DNA of 64,000 nt from the NCBI GenBank assembly GCA_036504535.1, contig DASXUY010000050.1, positions 111,065 to 175,064 on the forward strand, read 5' to 3'. The DNA comes from JARLGU01 sp036504535 (lineage in GTDB: Bacteria; Armatimonadota; Armatimonadia; Armatimonadales; Capsulimonadaceae). Each line of letters begins with the position of its first letter. Within the stretch, counting starts at the first letter, position 1. Both the position numbers and the translations under genes were made by a program. The notes beneath the pieces are model-generated. The model was not told the origin of the DNA, ran no database searches, and worked only from the letters and a program-made list of their open reading frames with translations. This document shows, piece by piece, positions 35,011 through 41,928 of this stretch.

Positions 35011-35916
35011 TTAAGGTATCCAGTCCGCAACCGCGTCGATAATCCGTTGCGCTGAGATCATGTCGATGCAGCGGGGGAAGCCGCTGGGGGCGACGTCGAC
35101 GCAGAGCGAGTCGGGCTTGTCGTTGCCGTCGCCCATAGGCCGGGTTCGCGAGCGCCAGCAGGCGCCGTTTGCGCAGCATGGCAGGCGGCCAACTGTGTCT
35201 AGGTATGCGTGGCCGGGATACTGCTCCCAGTGCGCGGGTTCACGTCCGCCCGCGATCACGACGCAGGGGCGTAGCGCGCCGGTCGGTGTCGGCACTGCGG
35301 CGCTGAGGTGCATCGGAAAGCTCACCGGTGTGATCACACCGCTGGCGTGAGCCATGAGGTCGACGAGGCCGCGAATTGTGGTCGCGCCCACTCTATCGAT
35401 CACGCCGCGCAGACGCGGATGGTTGTGGTTGGCGGCGCCGATCTGGACGAACGCTACGCGCCCCGCGAACTCATCGACCACCGCCTGCAGCTTCGCGGGA
35501 TCGGGCCATTTGGCCGTAAAATCGGTCTTGCCACCCGCATCGATCAGCCAGTACGGCTGCGGAAGGTCGGGTGACGACGCGGCGTCGGGAGTGGCGTAGA
35601 CATCGCCCTTGAACTCAGTCGGGTGGATGTGCACATTCAGCCTCCGCGCCAGAAACTCGACGAAACCGTAGATAAAATGCACGGGCCGGCGCGTGGATTC
35701 GTTCACGAGCGGATACTCGCACTCGATCACGCGCGCGTCGGGATCGCCGTCCGCGATGGGCGTTATGTACGGGTTGAACGACCACAGATCCGGGCACGAT
35801 GTGCGCACATCGGTGACGAACCGGCTCGGTTGACAGCGATGCAAATCGCGGACTGCGGCGGTGAGCATGACAATGTCGCCGGGGCAGAGATGGTTGCGTA
35901 GTATGAGCTTCTGCAT
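35011..35916 (-). CDS. GT9-like glycosyltransferase (heptosyltransferase-like) in the virion block
   Basis: This 301-aa protein begins LILRNHLCPGDIVMLTAAVR, the GDxxxxxP-type opening of ADP-heptose:LPS heptosyltransferases (GT9). Later segments are YWLIDAGGKTDF, VAFVQIGAANHNHP and LMAHASGVITPVSFPMHLSAA, which match the donor-binding half. The C-terminus adds a Cys-rich patch (LPCCANGACWR). GT9 enzymes add a sugar to a glycan or lipid. It lies 22 bases before the toxin-tipped gene and may modify virion or host surface. Confidence 0.7.
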   Translation of the reverse strand: MQKLILRNHLCPGDIVMLTAAVRDLHRCQPSRFVTDVRTSCPDLWSFNPYITPIADGDPDARVIECEYPLVNESTRRPVHFIYGFVEFLARRLNVHIHPTEFKGDVYATPDAASSPDLPQPYWLIDAGGKTDFTAKWPDPAKLQAVVDEFAGRVAFVQIGAANHNHPRLRGVIDRVGATTIRGLVDLMAHASGVITPVSFPMHLSAAVPTPTGALRPCVVIAGGREPAHWEQYPGHAYLDTVGRLPCCANGACWRSRTRPMGDGNDKPDSLCVDVAPSGFPRCIDMISAQRIIDAVADWIP

Positions 35917-35918
35917 GA

Positions 35919-36128
35919 CCTCGCCCCCCGGCCCCCTCTCCTTGGAAAGTAGAGGGGGAGTTGGAAAGATAAGTCGGGAAGAGGAAAGAAGACCTCACCT
36001 GGCCAGCGGACTGGCCCAAGCCCGGCCCCTCTCCTAGGATAAGTAGAGGGGAGTATGAAAGAGATATCGACGATGGCATTCTCCGGTTCCCCTCGCCTTT
36101 CTAAGGAGAGGGGCTAGGGGTGAGGTAA
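35919..36128. repeat. Three REP-like repeats between two glycosyltransferase genes
   Basis: Copies lie at about 35919-35966, 35988-36060 and 36085-36128 (the last inverted: GGAGAGGGGCTAGGGGTGAGG). They belong to the host REP family of 7.4-11.4 kb. The middle one carries an insertion (CAGCGGACTGGCCCAAGCC). Their presence shows that host repeats have spread into the block. Confidence 0.8.
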
Positions 36129-36131
36129 TTC

Positions 36132-36929
36132 CTACGGCATCGCCCCAGCGCCGGCGTTTGGGTCGGCGAAGTCTTCTCGGGTGTATTCGGTGAGGCCGAA
36201 TGCTTGCGCGACGCCCCAGTACGAGTCGGCGGTGGCGTAGTCGTGCCACAGGATGCCGGGATTGTAGATCGAGCGGCCCGTGCCCAGAAGCGGCCAGTAG
36301 CCGTACCCGTCGGCGTCGCGCGCATGGTCGCCTTCGCGCGGTGACCAGCGTTCGAGCCGCCGCGTGACGTCGCATGCGCTTCGGTGGACATCGCGGGCGA
36401 GTTCGTGGACAAGGCCTTCGACGAACGCCGACTCATTCCGCGCTACATACCCGCGCAGCGTCTCGACCGCGCCTGCAGCAAACCATGTTCGCACATGGTA
36501 AGCGGTGCATTCGGTGCGAAAACCGAAGCCGAAGTCGCTACAGGCGCCGGAGTACGTTGCGAACTGGGTGTTGAACGCCAGCTCGCGGAACGTGTCCACC
36601 CATGGCCGCATGATCACGAAGCGGCGCGAGAGCTTCACGACGTAGTCGAGATCGTGCCCCCTGGCCCAGTCGAAACCCGCCACCAGCGCCGCCATATCGC
36701 CCACGGTGGCCGCCTGTCGGTATGGCGATGCGTCAAAGTCCACGCCGTATTCGCGGCATAGCGCAAGCAGATTGTCCTGCTGCGGACTGGCGTCGTCGTG
36801 AACGATCACCGGCACATCGGGCCAGTAGCGGCGACGCGCTTCGAGTTGCAGGTGCACGTACGGCAGCGCGGCAAATGTGCCCACGACAACGCCGACGCGG
36901 GCTTTGGGGCTGGATAGGATTCGGTACAT
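36132..36929 (-). CDS. GT-A-like glycosyltransferase in the virion block
   Basis: This 265-aa protein has the start of a GT-A (GT2-like) fold: VGVVVGTFAALPYVHLQLEA, PDVPVIVHDDASPQ and a later DYVVKLSRRFVIMRPW in place of the usual DxD metal site. It has no membrane anchor. A WSPREGDHARDADGYGYWPL stretch is near the C-terminus. TAAGGAGAAGAC precedes the ATG. It lies just after a terminator and before the GT9-like gene, so both may work together on the same glycan. Confidence 0.6.
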   Translation of the reverse strand: MYRILSSPKARVGVVVGTFAALPYVHLQLEARRRYWPDVPVIVHDDASPQQDNLLALCREYGVDFDASPYRQAATVGDMAALVAGFDWARGHDLDYVVKLSRRFVIMRPWVDTFRELAFNTQFATYSGACSDFGFGFRTECTAYHVRTWFAAGAVETLRGYVARNESAFVEGLVHELARDVHRSACDVTRRLERWSPREGDHARDADGYGYWPLLGTGRSIYNPGILWHDYATADSYWGVAQAFGLTEYTREDFADPNAGAGAMP

Positions 36930-36997
36930 GTCTTCTCCTTACGGCGTGACGACGGCGGGAGGCTGGTCGATTGTGCGGCACGGCTCACCGACGAAAA

Positions 36998-37023
36998 AAG
37001 CCCCTCGGGTAAGCGAGGGGCTT
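36998..37023 (-). terminator. Intrinsic terminator between two cargo segments
   Basis: AAGCCCCTCG-GGTAAG-CGAGGGGCTT, 10-bp stem, with TTTTTTCG after it on the minus strand. It ends the segment of WD40-like, ART-like and 87-aa genes and is near-identical in core to the terminator at 32022. Confidence 0.8.
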
Positions 37024-37075
37024 CTTTAATACTTGTCGATTGTCAATTTTATGGGCGGCGAAGTTCTATGTGTAC

Positions 37076-37339
37076 TCAGCCCGAATGTCGCGAGCCACGA
37101 CCGAGAGACTTCCAGAGGGCGGCGGCCACGGTGTAAACCCAAGAGACGTGGTTACCTGGAAGCTCTTGAGGCGGCGCAACCGCGACTGAGGCAGGCGTGG
37201 CATCACGTGAGTGGCCGGGCCACGCGAAGCGACGCTCCAGCTCTTCGCGAGAAAGCGTGTCGATGTGCGCTAGAACAGCTTCGTGCTGAGCCTGATACTC
37301 AACATCCACCGTATTCGATTTTGCGCTAATCAACGACAT
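37076..37339 (-). CDS. Small hypothetical protein, 87 aa
   Basis: The ATG is preceded by GAGAGGGATCCG, a good ribosome site. The protein has a charged helical N-half (EYQAQHEAVLAHIDTLSREE) and a short hydrophobic C-part (SWVYTVAAALWKSLG). No family known to me. It follows the ART-like gene by about 100 bases and ends before a terminator; an antidote or accessory role for the ART-like protein is possible but not shown. Confidence 0.5.
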   Translation of the reverse strand: MSLISAKSNTVDVEYQAQHEAVLAHIDTLSREELERRFAWPGHSRDATPASVAVAPPQELPGNHVSWVYTVAAALWKSLGRGSRHSG

Positions 37340-37442
37340 CGGATCCCTCTCATGCAGCCTAAAGCGTCACCGGACATTATCGCTGTGCCTGGTTAAGCCT
37401 ACCTACAACGAATAGTCGGTTGCCAAACCCGCCAACATAACC

Positions 37443-38021
37443 CTAAAAGGTTACCCGTTTTACATCCGAAATACAACTTACATCTCGTACGGCAATCTGA
37501 ATATGTGTCTCGCGCAAGATACGGGATCCAGGATAAACTGGTCCGCCCTCGGGAAAACAGCCACGGACCGATTGGAACAACTTTCCACTGACCCGCCCGA
37601 AATCTTGACAATAGAACTCGACAATTGCCCTATCAAGACGATGGGCCTTACCGTCGTTTGCGGGGATGTTAGCTCCTACGAGTTCGGCGCGCTTGACGAT
37701 CCTGTCGTACGCCTCACGAAGACCTTGAGCGAATTGAGTGTCAAGAAGATTCAGGCAGAACCCCAATTGAACAGTTGCCGACACCACAGCCGCGTCAGCT
37801 CCGTAAAGTCTGCCAGCCCACTCTATCGCGCGGTGCGGCGCATACTCCCAAAAATAGACGCCTTCCCCAAGCCAGTCATAGTCATTCCGCGACGGAAGAA
37901 AAGAGTCTCCCTCAATAAGCCTCTGAGCAACCTCCGCGTTGCAGCCATGATATCCAACGACTGAGAAAGGTAAAAGAGTTGACTGTGAAAGTAATTCGTC
38001 CACTATTACCGACTGCCTCAA
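37443..38021 (-). CDS. ADP-ribosyltransferase-like protein in the virion block
   Basis: This 192-aa protein shows the H-Y-E pattern of ADP-ribosyltransferases of PARP/DUF3990 type. GYHGCNAEVAQRLIEG has Tyr24-His25. LGEGVYFWEYAPHRAIEWA (about 51-69) has the Tyr56 strand. A late FPEGGPVYPGS-x4-ETHIQIAVRD segment holds a Glu in the position of the catalytic one. The activity would transfer ADP-ribose from NAD+ to a target. Start is TTG 38021 or GTG 38003 (GAGGCAG upstream); both keep the domain. No partner is proven; the 87-aa gene follows. Confidence 0.65.
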   Translation of the reverse strand: MRQSVIVDELLSQSTLLPFSVVGYHGCNAEVAQRLIEGDSFLPSRNDYDWLGEGVYFWEYAPHRAIEWAGRLYGADAAVVSATVQLGFCLNLLDTQFAQGLREAYDRIVKRAELVGANIPANDGKAHRLDRAIVEFYCQDFGRVSGKLFQSVRGCFPEGGPVYPGSRILRETHIQIAVRDVSCISDVKRVTF

Positions 38022-38060
38022 TTCACTGAGATAACGTTGGAATACAATAAATAAAATCCA

Positions 38061-38199
38061 TTATGACCCTGCGAGTCTACCCCTGACGAAGTCCTCTGGC
38101 CCAGCCTCATACAACACGAAATGCTTGGCGGCCTCGGTGAAGCCTCCGGGGTTCCTGAGAGGCTTGTGTACAACCCAACCTGCGCCATCAATTGCCAAG
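38061..38199 (-). pseudogene. Coding-like frame tail overlapping the end of the WD40-like gene
   Basis: Past the WD40-like stop, a different frame reads LQILAIDGAGWVVHKPLRNP and then GFTEAAKHFVLYEAGPEDFV to a TAA at 38061. It has amino-acid make-up like a real domain end but no clear start (a TTG is the only candidate). It may be the frame-shifted end of the WD40-like gene or the remnant of another cargo gene. Confidence 0.3.
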
Positions 38200-39207
38200 A
38201 TTTGTAATCGGTCGAACAACGATGTCGCCGCTCCTGGTCGCCTCGGCAACGCGCTTTCCGTCATGCGAATACGCCCGAGGAACAGCGCCAGAAATGGCAC
38301 GCAACCCACCCAGTCGCCCCTTTGTATCAACCCACAAAACAATTCCGCGCGTCCCGGCGGCTGAGATTCCGAATAAGGACTTGCCGTCGGGAGATTCCAA
38401 CGTGTCTGTGATCGACTCTTCGACGAGTGTGGGTGGGCCGACAACGCTGAGATCGCCGCTTCTTAATGAGTAGATCCGGTGGCCAGCTAGCACAAATATC
38501 GAACGCGCCTTGCGCGCTATCGTGACGCAAACTACGTCGTCATGTAACGTAACTCTGCGCAATTCTGTCATCGACGGCCACGCTAGCACACGAACTCGAC
38601 GACCTTCGCTGAGCACTATGGCTTTAGCATCGGGGAACACTGCTGTGTTGGCCTGGCCAATGAGCTTCCGCGTTTTGATTAGCTCACCTGTTGTCGTGTT
38701 GATCACATACAAAACGCTCGCTCCCGTATCGGGGCTATAGCCAGCGGACAGTGCTGTCGATCCTACGACGCTGACGCTCCAAGGACCGGCGGGCATGCTC
38801 CCGCGCACGGTCTGCTTTTGGCGACTTCTCGTGTTCCATATAACGAGAGATCCAGGGTCGCCATCGGGCGTCGTTGTTGCAGAAATGAGCCGACGACTAT
38901 CTATCCACGCTGTCCGGCCATCACTGCCGAACGTGTCTATGCCATAGAACGTGCGGCGATGTCGTGCGATGTCGAACACACTAATGTCAAACACGTCGTT
39001 GCCTCGCGTTTGTTGCTCATTTCGACCAAAGGCGAGTTTCGTTCCGTCTGGCGAAAAAGCGATAGTAGCCGCTGTAGCGTGGACACGAAATAGTTCGCTT
39101 TTGGTCGTATTGGCCGCAGGTGCCTTTGTTGGGTTACCTAAGCAACTCATCGGTAATGCGCATGCGACAAAGACTATCAATGCAAGCAATCGATTAGTGG
39201 TGCTCAT
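38188..39207 (-). CDS. Secreted WD40-like repeat protein in the virion block
   Basis: This 339-aa protein has a signal peptide (LLALIVFVACALPMSCLG, residues ~7-24; the Cys is not in a strict lipobox). A beta-propeller built of repeats such as TIAFSPDGTKLAFGR, LVIWNTRSRQKQT, LYVINTTTGELIKT and GKRVAEATRSGDIVVRP follows. Propellers bind proteins or sugars. The ATG at 39207 follows ACAGGAAAC. It is first in a cargo segment that begins right after a terminator (39285) and continues with the ART-like gene. The role is unknown. Confidence 0.6.
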   Translation of the reverse strand: MSTTNRLLALIVFVACALPMSCLGNPTKAPAANTTKSELFRVHATAATIAFSPDGTKLAFGRNEQQTRGNDVFDISVFDIARHRRTFYGIDTFGSDGRTAWIDSRRLISATTTPDGDPGSLVIWNTRSRQKQTVRGSMPAGPWSVSVVGSTALSAGYSPDTGASVLYVINTTTGELIKTRKLIGQANTAVFPDAKAIVLSEGRRVRVLAWPSMTELRRVTLHDDVVCVTIARKARSIFVLAGHRIYSLRSGDLSVVGPPTLVEESITDTLESPDGKSLFGISAAGTRGIVLWVDTKGRLGGLRAISGAVPRAYSHDGKRVAEATRSGDIVVRPITNLGN

Positions 39208-39284
39208 GTTTCCTGTGTTCGCCGCGTTCACGCTTGATTCCTTTAGCCACGACCGCAAGCTCTGTAGGCGTCGGATGAAACGTA

Positions 39285-39310
39285 AAGCCTCCCGGTTTCC
39301 CGAGAGGCTT
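39285..39310 (-). terminator. Hairpin after the decoration-like gene
   Basis: AAGCCTCCCGG and CCGAGAGGCTT pair with one mismatch around a short loop. It separates the capsid genes from the cargo segment on the minus strand. The T tail is weak (TTTACGTTTC). Confidence 0.55.
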
Positions 39311-39333
39311 CTGCTCGTCCACCCACCCAGCCC

Positions 39334-39684
39334 TTACGGTCTGGCAGGCACAATCCATGCCTCGTACGTCACGCTCGGCGTGGTGCCGGCGATTGTAGCG
39401 GTGAGGCGGATGTATCGCTTATCAGTTTCGAACGAGACCGACGTTTCACCGACTGCCGTCATCGACGCTTTGCGGGCGAACGCGAGATCGGTGAAGTTGG
39501 CGTTGTCGGCGCTGTGCTGCACCTTGAATGCCGCTGCGGCGTCGGTGCCCGTGATCGCGCTCACACGCACCGACGCTTTCATTCCCCGACGAGGCGTACC
39601 GGCGCCGAGGTCGAAACCGGCGCTGTTGAACGACGCCGTCTTGGTGATCGGCGTCTGTAATACTGCGTTGTTGTCTCGTGGCAT
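39334..39684 (-). CDS. Capsid decoration-like protein
   Basis: This 116-aa all-beta protein (KASVRVSAITGTDAAAAFKV, FTDLAFARKASMTAVGETSV, RYIRLTATIAGTTPSVTYEA) directly follows the major capsid gene. That is the usual place and size of capsid-stabilising or decoration proteins; the SFETDKRYIRLTATI pattern is common in such phage proteins. The ATG at 39684 (AAGGGTTAAAGAAG upstream) is preferred over one 18 codons earlier. Confidence 0.6.
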   Translation of the reverse strand: MPRDNNAVLQTPITKTASFNSAGFDLGAGTPRRGMKASVRVSAITGTDAAAAFKVQHSADNANFTDLAFARKASMTAVGETSVSFETDKRYIRLTATIAGTTPSVTYEAWIVPARP

Positions 39685-39741
39685 CTTCTTTAACCCTTTC
39701 TCATAAGGCGCGCTTCCCATCAAACGAAGCGCGCCCATCTC

Positions 39742-39812
39742 TTAACCGCGTCCAGCGTCACGCTGGCGCCGTCCGCGTAGGACGCCCGAGCGGCGAGCGC
39801 TCTTCTCCCCCC
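39742..39812. repeat. Short repeat shared with 41.75 kb
   Basis: GGCGCCGTCCGCGTAGGACG and CGGCGAGCG motifs here resemble the segment at 41750-41790 (GTCCGGGCAGGACGCC, CGGCGAGCG), which in turn continues into the CCAACGGGACGTTGG block shared with 15.42 kb. Confidence 0.45.
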
Positions 39813-39814
39813 GG

Positions 39815-40840
39815 CTACGCCACCTTGATGCCGTAGAGCCGGCCGACGGCGCGGGAGTTGGGCTGCCAGAGGCCGACACCCCAGTCGAAGACGATGCGGT
39901 AGGTGACGCCGTTGTTGAGCTTCTCGGGGCCCGACGGCTTGAGCGGTTCGAACTGCCAGCCTGCGAACGAGTTCTTGCCGTACTTGACGGCATAAAGGCT
40001 GGTGTACGATCCGCCGGTATCGGAAAGGCCGTTCGCGGGCTCGGTTGACGTAATGATATGCGTCGACTGCGTGCCGTCTGCGGACGGCGACTTGCGGCCG
40101 ACGTTGCGGATTTTGGCGTTCTTGTACTGCAGCACGCGGCGATCGAAGTTGTCGCGAGTGAGGTCGAAGCCGCCGCCCGCGCCAAGTTCGCGTATCCCCT
40201 GCTCGACCCGGCGCAAGAGGTCATCGTTCATGTAGATGACGACGTTGGTGCCGTCGGGCGAGCCCATCTCGTCGAGCAGCGACTGGAGCTGGCGAATGAG
40301 GACATTCGCGGTGGATCCCGTGAGGCCGTCGTCACTCAGGTCGGTTCCGCCTGCGTCAATCTTGCACGCCGGATTGGTCCCAAACTGCTCAGGATCGTCG
40401 AGGCGTGCACGGATGCCGACAAACGCGTTCTTGTCGCCCGTAATATGCTCGTTATTGATGAACTTGTCGTTCAGGTCGTACGACAGGCCCTTCAGATACA
40501 TGTCTACCTGGACATCGAACGGGTTGCCGATCTGGTTCTTGTCCTTGAAGATGAAGTGGTCCATGTCGATCGAGTCTCGAATCACCCAGAGCTGCTCCTG
40601 GAACGACACTGGCTTGCCCTTGACGGCACTGGGCTCGCCATTGATCGGTGTCCAGTGCGGAGCCGGGAGTCCGCCGATGACGCGGCTGCCGTTGGCCAGC
40701 AGCGTGGCGTTGGTGATGAGCGGGATGTCCTGGAAAATATTGCCCGCCTCGATCATCGAGAACGCGATTTCCTTCACTAGGGGCTCATTCGACGATTGGT
40801 ACCAGTCGACGAGCGACAAAGCATTTGTATCTACTGACAT
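39815..40840 (-). CDS. Major capsid protein
   Basis: This 341-aa protein is the shell subunit. It has an N-terminal arm with LSLVDWYQSSNEPLVKEIAF, then VSFQEQLWVIRDSIDMDHFI, a long helix with DVQVDMYLKGLSYDLNDKFI (spine helix), and a beta part DGTNVVIYMNDDLLRRVEQ. It ends RIVFDWGVGLWQPNSRAVGR, the 'VxxxWxxGxxxxxPxAVxRxxGI' ending typical of this capsid family in short-tailed phages. AAGGAGAAATAA precedes the ATG. It lies between scaffold and decoration genes. Confidence 0.85.
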   Translation of the reverse strand: MSVDTNALSLVDWYQSSNEPLVKEIAFSMIEAGNIFQDIPLITNATLLANGSRVIGGLPAPHWTPINGEPSAVKGKPVSFQEQLWVIRDSIDMDHFIFKDKNQIGNPFDVQVDMYLKGLSYDLNDKFINNEHITGDKNAFVGIRARLDDPEQFGTNPACKIDAGGTDLSDDGLTGSTANVLIRQLQSLLDEMGSPDGTNVVIYMNDDLLRRVEQGIRELGAGGGFDLTRDNFDRRVLQYKNAKIRNVGRKSPSADGTQSTHIITSTEPANGLSDTGGSYTSLYAVKYGKNSFAGWQFEPLKPSGPEKLNNGVTYRIVFDWGVGLWQPNSRAVGRLYGIKVA

Positions 40841-40892
40841 TTATTTCTCCTTATTTGTGCGTATCGAGCGAAAGTGATCGTGCATATCGCCG

Positions 40893-41597
40893 CTAGAGCG
40901 TTCGCCCGCCCAGCCACCGGCTGAAGCTGCCTCGCGGCTTGTACGATGCGCCAGCGGTGACCGGCGATGCGCCCTGGGCGGGCTCGGGCTGAGTGGCAGG
41001 CGACGCCTTGCTGGCGACGTACTCGGCGATTGCGCGGCGCTCCGCATCCGCGACCAGCTTGCGGGTGCGGTGGTGCGTGTGCTCCGCGATGGTGTGTACG
41101 GCGCGCGGATGCTTGGCGACGTGGCGCACCAACTCTTCGTCCATGTGCGGGAACTGCTCGCGTGCCGCGCAGAGAGCGTTGTCGATCTCGTTCTGGAAGA
41201 TCCGGTTCGCGAGTACTTCGTAGCGGAGCTTCTCGTCGAAGGCTTCTGGGGAAAGCACGCCGTCGGTCACTTCGCGCCGCAGTTTGTCGGCGATTGCGGC
41301 GACCTCGCGCTCTTCGCGAAGCCGCTGCACCTCGTCGGCGTGGCGCCCCGCGACTGCGGCGACATTCTCGACGCTGCCGAACTTTTCGAGCAGCGGCTCT
41401 ATCAACGGCGCTGCCATATCCCAGAGCCTCGCGCGCTCCTCGACGGTTTTGACACCGTCAGCCGACGCTTCCTCCGCAGCCTCCGCGACCGCCTGGGCGG
41501 TAGGATTTGCGCCGACTGCGGCGAGCACGTCCGGCTCGGCGTTGACGTCGAGCGTATCGGCGTTCGCGGACGGTTTGTTGATGGTTATATTTGTCAT
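40893..41597 (-). CDS. Capsid scaffold-like protein
   Basis: This 234-aa acidic, helical protein lies between portal and capsid genes, the usual place of the scaffold. It has an Ala/Glu-rich N-part (AVAEAAEEASADGVKTVEER), long helices (about 70-190) and a basic C-terminus (SYKPRGSFSRWLGGRTL), where scaffolds contact the coat protein. AAGGAGGACCC precedes the ATG. Sequence alone gives no family; make-up and order are the evidence. Confidence 0.65.
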   Translation of the reverse strand: MTNITINKPSANADTLDVNAEPDVLAAVGANPTAQAVAEAAEEASADGVKTVEERARLWDMAAPLIEPLLEKFGSVENVAAVAGRHADEVQRLREEREVAAIADKLRREVTDGVLSPEAFDEKLRYEVLANRIFQNEIDNALCAAREQFPHMDEELVRHVAKHPRAVHTIAEHTHHRTRKLVADAERRAIAEYVASKASPATQPEPAQGASPVTAGASYKPRGSFSRWLGGRTL

Positions 41598-41689
41598 GGG
41601 TCCTCCTTAAGGTAATGATGGAATGCGCCCTCTCAGGCCGGGCTGGCCTTTTTTGAGTCTCGCTTCCGCGAGGTACAGCCTGGTGACGG

Positions 41690-41790
41690 CTTGGCAAGGC
41701 ATCATGTGAGGCGAAATATGCGTCATGCTGGCCCTTACAACGATCCAACGGGACGTTGGCCCCGTCCGGGCAGGACGCCACAGCGGCGAG
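41690..41790. repeat. Host-type repeat in the virion block
   Basis: The gap between the scaffold gene and the small acidic gene holds CGATCCAACGGGACGTTGGC, the inverse of GCCAACGTCCCGTTGGATCG at 15.42 kb, with weaker similarity on both sides. Confidence 0.6.
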
Positions 41791-41796
41791 CGTTCT

Positions 41797-41910
41797 TTAC
41801 GCTGGGCGAACAATGCGCTCTTCGTCGGGGCAGCCGGGGCGATGCCATATGGTCACGGGCTCAAGTTCTTCGTCGTCAGATTCGGTAGATTCGTCGTCGT
41901 CGGTATCCAT
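41797..41910 (-). CDS. Very small acidic protein (37 aa)
   Basis: A strong ribosome site AAAGGAGGTCCTCGAA precedes ATG 41910. The product starts MDTDDDESTESDDEELEP and ends in EERIVRPA; it is strongly acidic with a short His/Cys patch (HRPGCP). It follows the portal gene by 18 bases. The site and spacing make it likely translated. A role as head-completion or DNA-mimic peptide is open. Confidence 0.55.
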   Translation of the reverse strand: MDTDDDESTESDDEELEPVTIWHRPGCPDEERIVRPA

Positions 41911-41928
41911 TTCGAGGACCTCCTTTCG

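Noticed and set aside
41625..41655. Terminator on the plus strand after the scaffold region (AGGCC-GGGCT-GGCCT-T5)
   Set aside because: Its T-run is on the strand opposite to all virion genes, and no plus-strand gene lies before it; likely part of a repeat.
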